From: Patiria pectinifera
Lineage: Eukaryota > Echinodermata > Asteroidea > Valvatida > Asterinidae
DNA: 64,000 bases
Direction of reading: 5' to 3'
NCBI GenBank assembly: GCA_029964075.1
Contig: CM057140.1
Coordinates: 13,906,643-13,970,642 of the forward strand
Positions 1 to 10,135 of the stretch are shown one piece after another (position 1 is the stretch's first letter; each line of letters opens with the position of its first letter). The position numbers and the translations under genes are program-made. The notes beneath the pieces were generated by a model. It did not search any database and was not told where the DNA came from. It worked only from the letters and a program-made list of their open reading frames with translations.

Positions 1-75
1 GCACTGCAGTGCTTAGGAAACACTAACATTCGTTGCCCAGTTTTGATTTGTGATGTTTTTCCCCTTTAATTTTAG

Positions 76-2449
76 GCGGGATTCGACGTAGATGCAGTTG
101 CTGAAGCAATCGAGAACTTGATCACACCAGATGAAGACGGTAAAGTTCACGCAGAGATCAAGTATATAATCAAGAAAGCGGTTCCAGTCATCGTAGCGAG
201 ATTAGATTTCAGTGCACAAGATCAGGTGAGAGCATCCCGACCGTTTGAAACTGTGCAACTTTTTGTTGTTATTTTTTGAAAAACAATGTGTTTTGATTGA
301 ATACTGCGCCAAGGGAGATAATACATTTTACCTTTAAGTTTTGCACTTCACCGAAGTAATATGTTAACTGGGCCCTACTCAATTCTGTTCGAAAGTTTGT
401 CAGAAAAAAAATATATCAAATTTTCCTTAAGTTGGACTGGAACCGACGACCTCCTGCTTAGTTCAGACGTCTTTGGAGAAACAAATTCAGTGAAGTGTAA
501 ACCTCAATGTTGTAGTTGGAGTGAAATAATTTGAACTAAATCGTCGCTTTTACGAGCTTTTTATAAATGACAGCAATGACTAGCAAGTTTGCATGTAATA
601 CTTTGTCAATATTATTTATTTGGAAAGGGAGGGGAGGGGCTTCATGTTTATGGGTGTGGCTTTTCTCGCTATAAATGTTCTGTATCTTTACTTCTTTCTA
701 GATTCAGAAAGTTCCGGGTATTGAATACATTGAAGAAGATGGTATAGTCTCGGAGGAGGACCTATCTACGGATAAGGATACCCAAACCCAGAAAGACTAC
801 GGCTTGGATCGGATCAATCAAAAAGAAAGCGGTCTAGATGGCAACGTCGATATCAAAGGTAAATTTGAATTATTGAATATTCATAATGTCCAGTTGACTA
901 TTAATATAAGTTGACGACTCTCCTGCACGTTCAAATTCATGCATATTCCAATTTGCTTTGGAAGAGTTTGTGATTGATAGAGAATAATTAAAGGAAGTTG
1001 ATTGACACAGCTTCATAAGGCCACCAATGATTGGCTCAGAACTTTTCTAGGTCTTATCATTTTTTGTACATTATAACCACCTTGGTATTAGGTTGTTGGA
1101 CACAATGCATTACTGAGATCCTTGAGTTCGTATCTTCCGTTTATGCCGTTTGTAAAAACAGGAAACGGTTTCGGGGCCAATATATACCTACTCGACACCG
1201 GTATCCAGGACCTTCACCGTGATTTCGAGTGCCGTGCCCGGCACGCATATGACGCGTTTGGAGGCGACGTAAGTACAATATAACGCTGTCGACTCGCATC
1301 ACTTTTTGGCGCAGGTTCGATCAAAGAAAAGGATCATTTGTATACAATAAAACTAATTTAGAACTTCATTGTGTCCAATTGATGAGATATTTGACTCTCG
1401 TTCTTCGTACATTTGGTGCAGGGTACTGACGGTTGCACGGGACACGGGACCGCGGTGGCTGGAATCATAGCAGGGAGTAGCTACGGGGTGGCCAAACGAG
1501 CCACCATGCACTCCGTCAAAGTCATGGGCTGTGAGTCGGAGACTGGCCGATACGATAACCACGCAGTCAGCTACGTCGTGATAGGTATAAGAACAATCCG
1601 GCCAACAAATTTAGGTGGGATCACGCGCACACCTGTCGCACGCGTTCTTGTATAAGTCAATTAAGTCGCGCGCGCAACCTTATTGGTCGAATGAGCATTG
1701 TGTGTGCGCGTACCACCTGTGTGCGTGCATGATTCCATCTCAGTATCAGTAAGTCCAATGGTTTAAAATCTGATGGTAGCCGAATCAATGTGATAACTCA
1801 TTCAACCAACTGTTTGACCAAAAGCGAACCAGGCCACTCCGTCCTTGCAGGCAACGCACTGCAAGGTGCTGTCCGTTTTGCTTAATGTGTCAGTTACTCC
1901 GATTTTGTTGGTCACCAAAAAGTTCCTCCTTCAAATATAGCCAAAAAACTCGGTGAGATCCCCTTTTACCAGATTTGCACCATAGACCCTGAAAATTATA
2001 GCCAAACGTCAGCCCCTCTGACAAGAACCACATCATTGACATAAACTGGAAAAAGGAAGAATCAGTCTCGAAGGTGCACAATGACAATGACGATTACGAC
2101 ATCGATCGCTCGTCAATCTGAAATGTTTTATTATGTGGCAGGTCTGGACTGGGTGTTGCAAAACAAAGTCTCCCCCTGCGTGGTGGTGCTAGCCCTCTCC
2201 ACGGGCGGCTCGCAAGTCTTGGACGAGGCCGTCAAGACCCTACACGACGCGGGCTGCGTTGTGGTAGCAGCGGCCGGTAGATCCAGCGAGCAGGCCAAGA
2301 CGGAAAGGTCCTGGCCGGTCCTGGGATGGAGCCGGGGCTTGAGAGCACCCCTTCCAGTAGCAACCTCGGCGCCCGGGCCCACACCCGAAGCCGGCATGGA
2401 TGACTTCCTCCATGAAGCCTGCAGGAGATCACCAGCTAGATCGCCTTAT
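76..2449 (+). CDS. Subtilisin-like serine protease (S8, proteinase K type), partial, internal exons
   Basis: Five exons join in phase: 76-225, 702-858, 1162-1268, 1422-1584 and 2142-2449, giving 295 codons open at both ends. Exons 1-2 are an inhibitor I9-type propeptide (ending VPGIEYIEEDG) and the linker YGLDRINQ. Exon 3 carries the catalytic Asp in LLDTGI (codon 1194-1196). Exon 4 carries the catalytic His in GCTGHGTAVAG (codon 1443-1445). Exon 5 has the substrate-binding strand (GLDWV, STGGSQ) and the VVVAAAG strand. All donors are GT and acceptors AG; the last donor is GTACGT. The family is secreted and self-processing. Oddities: after AAAG there is an in-frame stretch of 39 codons (2279-2395) with no family counterpart, and the position expected to hold the oxyanion-hole Asn reads Met (codon 2396-2398). 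The exon with the catalytic Ser is not seen before the gap. The signal-peptide exon lies left of the window. It may be a diverged enzyme, a pseudogene or a mis-assembled locus. Confidence 0.8.
226..2141 (+). other. Introns 1-4 of the S8 protease gene
   Basis: Intervals 226-701, 859-1161, 1269-1421 and 1585-2141 lie between the protease exons. They are AT-richer than the exons and hold short chance open frames only. I see no RNA gene or recognisable repeat in them. Confidence 0.6.
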
Positions 2450-2514
2450 GTACGTCCACTGAGGCATAAACTAGGCTTTAATAATAGCAATAATGTGTTG
2501 ATGATTATAAAAGG

Positions 2515-2790
2515 TCTCAAGGTGCTTCACAGGTGTTTCACAGGTATTATCCCTGTTCATCAGGCCACGAGTCCATATTTTCTGCAGCAGCTCGAGATCA
2601 GCACAATCTGGTCTCTACCCTCACAGGTACCCATTTATAGGCCTACTCCTTGGTGGAGAGATGCAATTGAAGTAAAGTGTCTTGCCCAAGGATACAAACA
2701 CCATCACGGTCAGCGCTTAAACCCACGTACTCATGCTACTAATGGCACATGAGTCGATCACGGTAACCACTGGACCACGTGTACATACAG
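2515..2790 (-). mobile_element. Degenerate tRNA-derived SINE
   Basis: The block contains the string CTTGCCCAAGGA and a tRNA-like module on the minus strand. It aligns by eye with the better-preserved copy at 9975-10135: both have a GGTACCCATTTATA-like start, GGTGGAGAGA, the CCCAAGGA string and an A-box-like GTGGTCCAGTGGTTA read on the minus strand. The B-box is degraded. It lies downstream of the last visible protease exon. Its left boundary is approximate. Confidence 0.6.
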
Positions 2791-2916
2791 GGTAAACTTT
2801 TTTGGTTTGTATTTAGTTTTTGGCAATTAAGGACACGGTAACTCAGTCAGTCAGTGACTCAATCAGAAGAGAGTAAATAGGTTGACCTCAATGGTTCAGG
2901 AAAAATAAAACAAATG

Positions 2917-3416
2917 NNNNNNNNNNNNNNNNNNNNNNNNNNNNNNNNNNNNNNNNNNNNNNNNNNNNNNNNNNNNNNNNNNNNNNNNNNNNNNNNNNNN
3001 NNNNNNNNNNNNNNNNNNNNNNNNNNNNNNNNNNNNNNNNNNNNNNNNNNNNNNNNNNNNNNNNNNNNNNNNNNNNNNNNNNNNNNNNNNNNNNNNNNNN
3101 NNNNNNNNNNNNNNNNNNNNNNNNNNNNNNNNNNNNNNNNNNNNNNNNNNNNNNNNNNNNNNNNNNNNNNNNNNNNNNNNNNNNNNNNNNNNNNNNNNNN
3201 NNNNNNNNNNNNNNNNNNNNNNNNNNNNNNNNNNNNNNNNNNNNNNNNNNNNNNNNNNNNNNNNNNNNNNNNNNNNNNNNNNNNNNNNNNNNNNNNNNNN
3301 NNNNNNNNNNNNNNNNNNNNNNNNNNNNNNNNNNNNNNNNNNNNNNNNNNNNNNNNNNNNNNNNNNNNNNNNNNNNNNNNNNNNNNNNNNNNNNNNNNNN
3401 NNNNNNNNNNNNNNNN
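2917..3416. other. Assembly gap (500 N)
   Basis: Exactly 500 N. The round number suggests a placeholder of unknown true length. The protease on the left and the P450 on the right both point into it with their 3' ends missing. Confidence 0.99.
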
Positions 3417-3515
3417 GCAAGGAATTTGACCGCAGCTGGGTATGAACCTGCGACAGTGTGGCTCACCGCAACGTCGCTCTGCCAACTAGGTTATCTACTT
3501 CTAATCTTGGCGCTC
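3417..3515 (-). mobile_element. tRNA-like SINE fragment
   Basis: On the minus strand the block has an A-box-like CTAGTTGGCAGAGCGAC and a B-box-like CAGGTTCATACCC, spaced as in a tRNA. It has no convincing acceptor stem and sits in the P450 intron next to the gap, so a SINE head is more likely than a functional tRNA. Confidence 0.5.
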
Positions 3516-3644
3516 TCCCAATTTGTCTATGTCTTTGTTCATCGGACGCTGTAGCCAAGAACTGTAGCTTGTCGGTTCCTCTTTGGGGTTAATTTGATCA
3601 CGGAGAAATAAGTTCTCCGTTTATTGATCCGTTTAAGTCCTTAC

Positions 3645-4002
3645 CTACGTCCCGTTTGCTCTCCAAGACCCAAGACATGATCATGTTGTCTGAGAACTCA
3701 TCAGCCTGACTGACGTAGGCCTGGCGCAGCGTCTCGTAGTCACTCAGCATCACCACGAGCTGCGGCCCCATACGGATACTCAGGATCTTCCCGTACTTGT
3801 CAGCCAGCCTGCTGAAAGACACCAGAGGATCGGGGAACAGCCCCGGGAGGTACCCGACCAGTGGCCACCCGAGGGGGCCCGGGGGAAGATTCTTGGGGAT
3901 GAGAAAGTAGACCAGAAGGAAGATTGAAACGCCGATGACTACTGTCACGATATGCCGTGTCTCGATGAAAGACGGCAGGATTGCTTCCGCCGCGGTTTCC
4001 AT
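3645..4002 (-). CDS. Cytochrome P450, first exon (CYP2-like), partial
   Basis: The ATG at 4002-4000 opens 119 codons plus one base and ends at a GTAAGG donor (GT at 3644-3643). Residues about 18-35 form one hydrophobic signal-anchor helix, followed by the proline-rich hinge PPGPLGWPLVG (40-50) typical of microsomal P450s. The run KYGKILSIRMGPQLVVMLSDYE matches the first beta-sheet region of CYP2-clan enzymes, and the exon stops where CYP2 exon 1 usually does. The product should be a haem monooxygenase of the endoplasmic reticulum. The haem-binding Cys, the I-helix and the ExxR motif are not in the window and would lie in or beyond the gap. The substrate cannot be inferred. It could be an intact gene cut by the gap or a lone exon. 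Confidence 0.85.
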
Positions 4003-7000
4003 GATGGTTTTATACCGTAACTCGCAAATCAGCCCCCCGTGAAAATATCAGTCTGTACCCTTAACGGAGTTCCAAGCGCTCGGTGAGATGTTATAGCTGT
4101 ACTCGGAGTTGTTGCGTGTGGTGCTGTTCTTGGCAGAGTTGACCTCGTGAATGCATTGTCTGTCTTCGGCCGACCTAAACTTAGCCAACAGCGATCTTTG
4201 GAACCGATAGTTGAGATAGTAGCGGCTGGTGTTGGGTCACGAACTTTTCTGAGCGAACTTTTTGGCTAATTTCATGGCTAATTCCTGAAACTCTTCGTTT
4301 TGATTTTGCAAAGTCCCATTCTGTTGGCCAATAATATATATAGGCCTACAGTGAAGGTTAATTAATTGCAATTAAGTTTAAATGTATGCAGCGTGTAGGT
4401 GTACATCCCAATGAATGAAGTCAATTTGGTAACTCAGTGGTTTTATGTGTTGTTTACAAGGAAGAGTTAGCCAAAAGAGACCCTTGATTTCCTTAATTCT
4501 TTATTCTAATGAAAATGTCTTCTGATACACGTACTAGACGCTTTTTTTCTGTGATTTGGGTTCAGTGTGTAGTATAATATTATACATAAATTGAACATTT
4601 TGTGTCTGCTAATTTTGACTTTGCTAACTTTATTTTAGAAGTGCCAAGGTTCCTATGGTTTTGGACTCTCAAGTCAGCAAACTTTGAACATCTTTTGTTG
4701 CATTTGTGGTGTTCTAAATTGGTATTGCGTTATTTGCGATGTGGTATAAATAGCCAGTATACCCAACCCGAAATGATATCGTGTATTGTGTGCGGCAACC
4801 CGTTTTAGCTCGAACGCACTTGATCTTCGCACTCCGTGACTGCAGAATATACTAAAGTTCAAGTACGACTTTAAATATCACGACGTTTTGCAGGATACTC
4901 GTGCCTGCAATGATAAATTCAAATTACGCCAGTGAATAATTATGATTCTCTCATTGTGTACATGACATTGAATTCCAAAATATACGCTGTCATGAAATTA
5001 TATTGCCACAGTGCGCAGTGCAGTTTTTCATCGGACCTTAATTAGAGAGAGGCGGGGCGAAGTTTATTCAAAGAGAGGTTTTATTCCGAGAGGTTTTTAA
5101 TCTACCTAAACCGTAGGTGCTTGCGATCAATAATCATTTGGTCTTACAGGTTCGGACAATTATCTTTGATAATTTCATTTTTGTCAAATTTTATTTAAGG
5201 TGTTGTTGTTATGTGCTTGATGGATGGGAATTAGCGCACCTTTCAAAGTAATGTTATGAGAAAAAGAAATTGTCAAGAACAAGACAAAGGGCTCCATTAT
5301 CGAAGAGGTTTGGGTATAAAAAAAATCAGACATTTAAATCATGTGTACAAATTCGGCATCGTTTTTAAAGAAGTAAGTAGTCTTGGTTCAAGTCGATTTG
5401 AGATGTGTTCTGCATCTGAAGCACCCTTCCCCTAGCAAAGCTGGCAGAGGGCGCCATCAAACCGATCAACCCACACAAGCAAGGAATTTTCGGACCTCCC
5501 TGACATGATGAGTGGTTACGGTTTGTAGCGCCCTCTATAATCATGCTACAGCATCTTGTCAACTCAGAAATTCGAACCGGCTTATAAAATATATTGCATT
5601 TTGCACAGAAACGCTGCATTTAACACAGCGAGGCTAAACATGCCGCGAACTTTCATTTCTAAGATTGCATCTTGCCTCTGTCTCGGTGACTTTGTGCGTC
5701 CAGGCCAAAACCTTCCTCCTTAGAGGCGGTTTTTTTTTTCAGTAACCTCGCCTCGTTTCCTCTTCCAGCATCCTGCCACCAGCCCCGATCGAAACTTTTT
5801 ATCGAACCGTGGCTTCGTAATCGAAACCACTCTTATAGCTGTAACCATCACCACCTCCTTAAAAAAGACGGTGTCCTCGAAAATGGCCAGGGATTAACCG
5901 GATTAGGCAGCTTCAAGCCGGATTAAGCCACGGGTGATAAAGGGCTTGGCTTTGATGGCTATCGATCCGTGTACAACTCCGCGTGGCAAAACACTGCCCT
6001 AAGCCACTGTTTGGGTAGTAGTGCCGCGAGTGAGTGTTTAATATCAGGAATTATTTATATAACTGTGGACAGTTACCTTTCTGCAAGATTTCAGGATATA
6101 TTATTTATTATCTGTTGGCACTGCGGAGGAGGAGATGGTTGGTAAGATTCAGATTTGATTTGGAGAATATCCTCAGCGTCATTTGTAGCATCATCATCCT
6201 AGCTAGACTAAGGAGGGTACTTCGAGCTACGGGTTATTGTTCAGCATGCTTGCAGTAATGGATCGGAAAATTCATCCTCGACGAAATCGGGAACAATGGT
6301 TGGGCGTCTGTGAAAAGGTCTTGCCCCACTCCTTGAGACGGAACTGGAGATTCTGAGAAGGGCAAAGACCAGAAACGACTTGGATGCACAATCATTTTCG
6401 AGCAGGTCTTCAGGAATTATTGCTGCAATTATTCTGCAAACGTTTTGCCGAACGGAAACTGCACAAGCTGAAGCAGTTGTATGTGGATGAGAATTATTTT
6501 TGCAAACCTTCTGCGAATTGTTTGGACTCCTCTCGACCATCTTCTTGGAATTGTTTGTTTCTTTTGCACGTGCGGACAAAATGAGGACAGTTAATCGATG
6601 ACGATGATGCCAACTGATATTTACTGACTAAATGGATGAAGATGAGCTGTTGACACAACGATCTTTTATTGGCCTTAAATTCCTCTCAGGAAATTTCTCC
6701 AATGTTTTCAACCAAGTTGGTAACACCAAACTGATACCTGGTTGGGTCAAAGAGTAATGTCTTCGGTGTAAAGGAACAGACTGCCAACAACTTTTGCTGA
6801 TGTTGACACCTTAGAGACTGCGACCAGCAACCCAAAATAGCGTCTCTGTAAACATCAACAGAAAAAGGGACAAAAATCGATTTCTAATGAATCAACATTC
6901 TTGGGTATCGAACTAATACGCCACACTGTCGATTATTTTACAGTCAATTCGCTATTCACACGACACGTACGTTCTGACGCTAAATTAGAAACGCAACCAG

Positions 7001-7693
7001 AAGGGGGACTTTGACCACTTTCAATTTTGCGGCCGTAAAAATAGAACAAACGAGACTGGATAATGTAATTAGATTAGTTATTAATGCGATGCGGAGATAC
7101 TGTACAACCGAGAAATGTGCAACGGTTATATAACGCACTCGGCGATGCCGTATTGACTGTTAATGAGAGCTAATTTTCGTCTCCGTAACGACGAACGATA
7201 GACACAATCTGTTCGTGGATTCGTCGTGAAGCCGTATCCCTCGATGAGCGGGACAGTAGCGTCTCTGTCGCCGTAGTTTGGAGCTTTTCCTCGGTCTAAT
7301 TTCAAGCATCTGGCGCCGGCTTGTCGTTGTAGGAGAAACCCCGTGGATTTGGCTTGTTGGACTCCTGAACTGGTTCACAAAGCGTGGAATCGTCAATATT
7401 TTGATGCAAATTTCGGATGGACGTACGCTCAGAGAGGATGGATAGCCTACGTTTTTTTTGTGTGAGATTTTATTTTCAAGCCAATGGTTTTATGACATAA
7501 GCTAATTACGGAGGTGATCATCGGCAGATGCTCATTTGAAAGTCCATTATCGGTTTAATTTGTGTGCTGAGAAGGGCTACTGGCTTAGGTGAAACTTTGT
7601 ACATCAATACGCACAATGTGAGATGTACCTGTTTGTGATGTATACTGAAATGACTTAATCATTATTCGGAGTTGGTGACTGTATCAAACGAAG
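4003..7693. other. Intergenic stretch, P450 start to next gene
   Basis: About 3.7 kb, AT-rich with short open frames. The first few hundred bases should hold the P450 promoter and the last part the 5' region of the 7694 gene. A minus-strand frame at 6241-6579 (112 codons) has no motif I recognise and no splice context. I see no clear transposon or RNA gene. Confidence 0.5.
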
Positions 7694-8821
7694 ATGAGTG
7701 TCCAGACAGCAAGCTCGAAGCCCAAGGAACGCCGGCTGAGTGTCAATGTCGCCATGGCGGTGGTTCACAAGACTAACCGGTCTGAGGATAAGAAACTGGA
7801 GAGGCGAGTGGAACACCTTAAACAGAAGGAGCACCAGGATCAGGTCCGGCACTGCAGTGAGGTCAAGAAGCTGGAGAAGGAGCTAGAATCCATGCAGATG
7901 CAGGTGGAGTCGGCTCCCCGGACCTTCACGAAGAGGGAGATTGAGGAGAAGGATGTGCCGTATCTGTTCGGGAAGAAGATGACGGCGCAGCAGCCGAAGG
8001 CGATCAGGAGGAGGAGGCATCGGGGAGACTCGGCTGAGGCCGCGCTGAACCGAGTGGTGAAGAATGTTGAGATGACCGGGAAGAACCGGTTCCGATCGGC
8101 CGTGATGGCGGTGTGCGTGGCCAAGGGACTCGGTGGAGGTGACTCCGATGATGGTGCGGTGGTGCCGGATCAGGAGGGGGAATCTGAGCCGAGCCATTCC
8201 GGGGAGGAGTTGGTGGTGCCTGGTGGACAGAGCAGATGTTCACTATCGGCTCGGAGTGGGTTGCAGAGAGGCAGAGTGCGCATACAGACCTACCCTTCAG
8301 AGCGGCCTTACACTAGCCCAGTTAAAACTGCATCCCAACGACGATCGTCAACCCTACCACCACCTTCAACAACCCGCGATAGCCATAGCCAGCCCAAACC
8401 GGGCTCGGCTAGGAGTATCAACAGTAGACGGAGCACTATTGGGAGTCTGTCGTTCCGGAGTGACTCGCCGCCACCGAGTGTAGGCCTACCGGTCAGCCTC
8501 CCGGACCTGGTAGGCGCTGCCCGGGCCTCCATCGTCCACGCCGCTGAGTCCGCGAAGGCAGCGACGGTCCTCAAGCGGCGAGGCAGCGCCGTCAACACCG
8601 TCACGGCCGCCGAGCGGGACCTGGAGAGGCGCCGGTCCAGCGCCGCCCTGCGACTCCAAGAGATCAAGCAGGACCTGTCCAGACGGGATTCGGACCTTCA
8701 GGACCGCATCAAGCTGTTCGTAAAGACCAGCATGCCGGGGGAGAGCTCGGCCAGATCGCCCCGACGGCTGTTTGCGATACCGGTGGGTGGTGAACCCCCC
8801 TCCACTGATATGGACGACTGA
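7694..8821 (+). CDS. Unrecognised basic Ser/Arg-rich coiled-coil protein (paralogue A), single exon
   Basis: One open frame of 375 codons, much GC-richer than its flanks; an in-frame TGA lies just upstream of the ATG, which supports the start. Residues about 30-75 are heptad-rich and charged (KKLERRVEHLKQKEH, KKLEKELESMQ), so probably a coiled coil. A conserved-looking block follows (VPYLFGKKM, basic RRRRH, MTGKNRFRSAVMAVCVAKGLGG), then a long disordered Ser/Arg/Pro region, then a C-terminal helix pair with TAAERDLERR and LQDRIKLFV. No signal peptide or membrane segment. ATTAAA at 8852 may be the polyadenylation signal. The C-terminus resembles the 15543-18353 gene on the same strand, so the two are probably old tandem paralogues. 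The coiled-coil layout faintly recalls CCDC190-type proteins, but I would not assign it. Function unknown. Confidence 0.75.
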   Translation: MSVQTASSKPKERRLSVNVAMAVVHKTNRSEDKKLERRVEHLKQKEHQDQVRHCSEVKKLEKELESMQMQVESAPRTFTKREIEEKDVPYLFGKKMTAQQPKAIRRRRHRGDSAEAALNRVVKNVEMTGKNRFRSAVMAVCVAKGLGGGDSDDGAVVPDQEGESEPSHSGEELVVPGGQSRCSLSARSGLQRGRVRIQTYPSERPYTSPVKTASQRRSSTLPPPSTTRDSHSQPKPGSARSINSRRSTIGSLSFRSDSPPPSVGLPVSLPDLVGAARASIVHAAESAKAATVLKRRGSAVNTVTAAERDLERRRSSAALRLQEIKQDLSRRDSDLQDRIKLFVKTSMPGESSARSPRRLFAIPVGGEPPSTDMDD

Positions 8822-8939
8822 CATTTTGTTGTACAAAATGCAACCCCCTAAATTAAACATTTTAAAATGAGCCCAAGAGAACTAGACTTATGTTAATCTT
8901 CTCTTTAGTGACTTGGTTATAACTCTTAACTTTGGTAGA

Positions 8940-9020
8940 AGATAGGCGGATAACTCCGCTAGAAAATTCCGGGAGCTGAAGTTCTAAGGTATCTGGTTCG
9001 ACTCCCATTCTAGCGTCGTT
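8940..9020 (+). mobile_element. tRNA-like SINE remnant
   Basis: Contains a B-box match GGTTCGACTCC in a tRNA-like setting just after the paralogue A gene. The A-box is poor and no tail is clear, so only a remnant is claimed. Confidence 0.35.
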
Positions 9021-9974
9021 TTTCTTGTTCAATCGATAGTAACGAATCATTTTGTGGAAATACTCAAGTTGGCAACTAATGTAGATCTGCATTTTATCGA
9101 TAAATTCTTTTGATAAATTGTAAAGCTGCATTATTGTACACATTCGAAACCAATACCAGCTTCAAACTCGTGTTCTGTTAGCTCTAAGCAAAAGCTATTA
9201 GAGGTGGTCGACCGCCCTCTATTGTTCGGTTGGATCATCTTTACTCTATGGTTTGAACGTTGAATTTTAAAGAGTTGTTTTTCATGAACAATGTTATAAA
9301 TAATTATAAATTAAATTTTTGGAGCACCATAATTATTCTGTTTTATGGAGAGAAATCGTAATGTAATCTTATAATCATGAACATTCCACAACCAAAACAA
9401 GTTACCGTTGTGTAAAAAAAAAATCCAGCTGTTTCGGTGGTCGTGTTCTTACGAAAATGTTATAGCGCCCTCTCGCTCTTCTCATCCAGGCACAACAAAA
9501 ATGAATATTAAATTGTTTGACAATGTTATGAAGTTGCCATGTTGGGGAAGTTGAAACTTAAGCCACGCCTCTCTTATTTTGAGGGCTCATACACACTCTT
9601 TCTGTCGCCCAAATACTTCAACTTTCGGTAAATTTGCATTCAGTTGAGCACGCTCCATTCCACACCGTCAAATCGGCTTAACTTCTTTGACAAGAAGGCT
9701 GTTGTTATTTACACTTCCCACTGGGTCTGTTTGCTGTGTAATCCGGATCAACATCAACAATGGGGATAATCCTTTGTTTGCACAGGGATATTCTAGCTAT
9801 AACGGTTTACCGTTGTAGCTTTACCTGTGTTGCTCGGATATATTTTTATGTAAAGTTGTAATTCTGTCACGAGCCAATATGGCCGACGTTTATCTCTGAT
9901 TTCAGTGGCATGAAACGATGAGAATATTTCTATCCCCCCCCCCCCCGGATGGGATGTGAGTCCCATGCAGTTAC

Positions 9975-10135
9975 TCGGCCACAGCTAATGCCGGTACCCA
10001 TTTATACTCCTGGGTGGAGAGAGGCAAGTGGAGGTGAAGTGGCTTGCCCAAGGACACAACATTATTGCCAGCAGCTGGATTCGAACCCAGACCTCTGATC
10101 ATGAGTCACGAACCCTAACCACTAGGCCACAATCC
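9975..10135 (-). mobile_element. tRNA-derived SINE
   Basis: On the minus strand the head reads TGGCCTAGTGGTTAGG (A-box) and, about 30 bases on, GGGTTCGAATCCAG (B-box), both close to the RNA polymerase III consensus. The body contains CTTGCCCAAGGACACAAC and ends with a GGTACCCATTTATA block. The same layout is seen at 2515-2790, and the CCCAAGGACA core recurs near 25760 and 25890. It is non-coding and mobilised by a partner LINE that is not in the window. Confidence 0.8.

Noticed and set aside
2131-2432. Minus-strand frames opposite protease exon 5
   Set aside because: The plus-strand frame matches the S8 family and is spliced; the others are shadows.
2859-3485. Long open frames on both strands across the N block
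   Set aside because: They consist almost entirely of undetermined bases; no stop can be read in N.
6241-6579. 112-codon minus-strand frame in the P450 upstream region
   Set aside because: No recognisable motif, an overlapping plus-strand frame, and no splice or regulatory context.
8308-8667. 119-codon minus-strand frame inside paralogue A
   Set aside because: Shadow of a GC-rich real coding exon on the plus strand; no start context or motifs.
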